DNA of 7,390 nucleotides from Calditrichota bacterium (GTDB lineage Bacteria; Electryoneota; RPQS01), in contig JAGVEU010000306.1 of assembly GCA_020057985.1 (NCBI GenBank), positions 1-7,390 on the forward strand, given 5' to 3'. The notes beneath the pieces were generated by a model. It ran no database searches. It had not been told where the DNA came from and saw only the letters and a program-made list of their open reading frames with translations. The translations under genes were made by a program, and so were the position numbers. Positions 5,919 to 7,390 of this stretch are shown here, in pieces. Numbering within the stretch: position 1 is the stretch's first letter; each line of letters begins with the position of its first letter.

Positions 5919-6875
5919 TTAAGCGAGTATAAAAGAATAGGCGTCTTCCAAGTGTGACCACAACGGACTGTCGAAAAGACAGTGAGCCGGATCTGCTATG
6001 ATTCTTAGTCCGTCAGTGTCGAACGTTCTGAACGACAGAACCGGCAACAGATAAAGGTAGTATCTCGGCCCGCAGTTCCATGCGAAGTCAATCTCATTCC
6101 GAGACCAGTGGAATTGGAAGTCAATTGGCGAGACAGCTTTCACCTCTATGAATCTCGAAATCGGGTTTCCCTCTTCGTCCAAGTCCGCCTCGAAACTCTT
6201 GATATCAAAACCGGCAGCTACGTCAGACTCCGCGGTATGCTCAATCAAGAGCGCAAAGTCCGGAAAGTCACGCAAGCGATTTTGCTCATATCTTAGCACC
6301 TCCAACTCAGCCAGCCTGCCAATCTCCTGCCGTTTCTCCAAAATCTGTTCATGTTCCTTCCGTCCTACGCGCCGCCTTGGGTGTATCATCAGTGAAACAG
6401 ACACGCTCGGGTCAATAAGGACGAACTCGCTGTTGGCGGTGTCGTACTCAATTACCTCCAATTCAATCAGGAAATTGCGAACACCGGCGAGGGCCAGATT
6501 CTCCTCAAACTGCGGTTTGAATCGGTAGTCGTTCTCACGAAGCTGAAATCGCCCAAGGAAGTCCCCAACTATCTCGGCAAATCTATTGCCTGAGCGAAGA
6601 AGTCTGTGAAGAATTAGGGAGATGATTTCTCGTTCTGCACGGTGTTCACTAAAAGATAAGAGTAGCTCCGACCGGAGATCCTCCGAGAGATGAATTGCAT
6701 TGTCGCTGACTGAAAACAATCCGAGAGTCGCGAGGAACTCGACGGAGGCATCAAAATGGAGCCCCCGTTCCAGATAACGCTGCCGCAAGAAGGCTATGTC
6801 GTCAGTGCCATGCGTCACAAGAATCTCGAACAAGGACAAGCAGTTGGCAAGCCTGACGTCGGCGAGATCATCCAT
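5919..6875 (-). CDS. DUF3883 (NO VEIN C-terminal)-type protein, putative PD-(D/E)XK nuclease
   Basis: From the ATG at 6875 the protein has 318 residues. The N-terminal ~165 residues are helical with two winged-helix-like stretches (LATLGLFSVSDNAIHL, 48-63; LIELEVIEYDTANSEFVLID, 136-155). The C-terminal domain (about 180-290) shows the DUF3883 pattern: GRLAELEVLRYE (187-197) with E190, AGFDIKSF (221-228) with D224, FIEVKA (242-247) with E244 and K246, then WSRNEIDFA (257-265). These fit an E, D, ExK nuclease core, so DNA cleavage is likely but not proven. The ATG overlaps the end of the helicase gene (ATGGATGA), typical of coupled translation. A longer frame starting at 6983 is rejected because its first 36 codons lie in the helicase gene and translate that gene's tandem repeat in another frame. 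Partners: helicase upstream, adenine methylase 11 bases downstream. Confidence 0.82.
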   Translation of the reverse strand: MDDLADVRLANCLSLFEILVTHGTDDIAFLRQRYLERGLHFDASVEFLATLGLFSVSDNAIHLSEDLRSELLLSFSEHRAEREIISLILHRLLRSGNRFAEIVGDFLGRFQLRENDYRFKPQFEENLALAGVRNFLIELEVIEYDTANSEFVLIDPSVSVSLMIHPRRRVGRKEHEQILEKRQEIGRLAELEVLRYEQNRLRDFPDFALLIEHTAESDVAAGFDIKSFEADLDEEGNPISRFIEVKAVSPIDFQFHWSRNEIDFAWNCGPRYYLYLLPVLSFRTFDTDGLRIIADPAHCLFDSPLWSHLEDAYSFILA

Positions 6876-7390
6876 TCGGTGGTCTGAAAATACGTTTGTA
6901 AGCCAAGAGGTCCTCGTCGTATTTCTCTTCCTCGTCGTATTTCTCTTCCATGTCAAGCGAGTAGATGGAATAGTCGTCATCAATCAGTTGGTACATCCGC
7001 TCTGCTTTTTCTTCCAGACGATTCTTGATGTCCTGGTCTACAGTGTTCTCATATTGAAGAAAGTGATAGTAAGCCTCCTTTGTCTCGGATCCACCGACGC
7101 GGTGTATTCTGTCCAGCGATTGCAGGTATTGCGCGCAGTTATATGTTAAGTCATAGTAAATGGCATTCTGACAGGTCTTATGAAGCGAAATTGACTCGGC
7201 ACATGCCGCAGGATTCGCGACCAAAATATCCAGCCCGGAGTTCGGATCAACGAACTCATTGCGAATTTTCTCTCGTGTTTCCGCGTCACGGACTAGTACC
7301 TACTTGCAAAGATCAGCATATTTATGAAGGCGTTTAGGATGTACCTCGGCGGCCGTCCAGACAAACGGGGTAGCGGTATGATTGAAGACC
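6868..7390 (-). CDS. SNF2-family helicase, C-terminal part, interrupted by an in-frame TAG; 5' end off the window
   Basis: Read in one frame from the right edge, this is the second RecA-like domain of a superfamily 2 SNF2-type ATPase, a motor that moves along or remodels DNA. Visible blocks are FVWT (near motif IV), TREKIRNEF, the motif V region DILVANPAACAESISLH, and motif VI QSLDRIHRVGG (7122-7090). An acidic C-terminal tail with EEKYDE twice follows. A TAG at 7302-7300 splits the frame between DLCK and VLVRDAE. Both sides read well as helicase, so I treat it as one gene with a nonsense change (CAG to TAG would suffice) or a base-call error. A TTG at 7224 could start a shorter frame, but it would begin inside motif V and makes no functional sense. 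The gene ends overlapping the nuclease gene by 8 bases. It could be a pseudogene; the N-terminal ATP-binding domain is not in the window. Confidence 0.75.
6912..6949 (-). repeat. 18-bp perfect tandem duplication inside the helicase gene
   Basis: Two identical 18-base units (6912-6929 and 6930-6947) plus two further matching bases encode EEKYDE twice in the helicase tail. The length is a multiple of three, so the frame is kept. The lack of any mismatch suggests a recent duplication or an actively slipping tract. Confidence 0.8.

Noticed and set aside
6876..6983. N-terminal extension of the DUF3883 gene by 36 residues
   Set aside because: These codons lie in the helicase gene, where another frame is clearly coding; the NTTRKRNTTR repeat is only the shifted reading of the helicase repeat.

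Overview
The window is bacterial chromosomal DNA of moderate GC with Shine-Dalgarno-led genes. No gene here fixes the lineage. The dense intergenic palindromes and short-period repeats resemble those I associate with uncultured environmental bacteria, but that is an impression and I assign no taxon.

Layout. (1) At 1-691, minus strand, lies the N-terminal part of a secreted, alpha-helical, HEAT-like protein of unknown function; its 3' end is off the left edge. (2) 692-1363 is a long non-coding stretch with a near-consensus minus-strand promoter and two palindromes. (3) 1364-3651, minus strand, is a two-gene unit: a YciO-type YrdC/Sua5-domain protein followed, with a 4-base ATGA overlap, by a 560-residue membrane protein of the CPBP (CAAX protease/Abi) family whose catalytic motifs are only partly kept. 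(4) 3652-3803 is a divergent intergenic region with an imperfect inverted repeat built of 7-base units. (5) 3804-4731, plus strand, is an ECF sigma factor and a small two-helix membrane protein that looks like an anti-sigma factor without the usual zinc ligands. A repeat element forms the end of the sigma gene and the leader of the next gene. (6) 4732-5010 is a convergent intergenic region holding four different repeats or palindromes. (7) 5011-7390, minus strand, is a tightly packed three-gene cluster, read from the right edge leftward: the C-terminal part of a SNF2-type helicase with an in-frame TAG, a DUF3883/NO VEIN-type putative PD-(D/E)XK nuclease, and a D12-class DNA adenine methyltransferase.

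The last cluster is the most interesting part. Helicase, nuclease-like protein and adenine methylase in one operon suggest a restriction-modification or phage-defence system in which the methylase protects host DNA and the helicase and nuclease attack unmodified DNA. The TAG suggests that the helicase may be inactive in this genome, or that there is a sequence error. The sigma/anti-sigma pair is an ordinary envelope-signalling layout with an unusual anti-sigma candidate.
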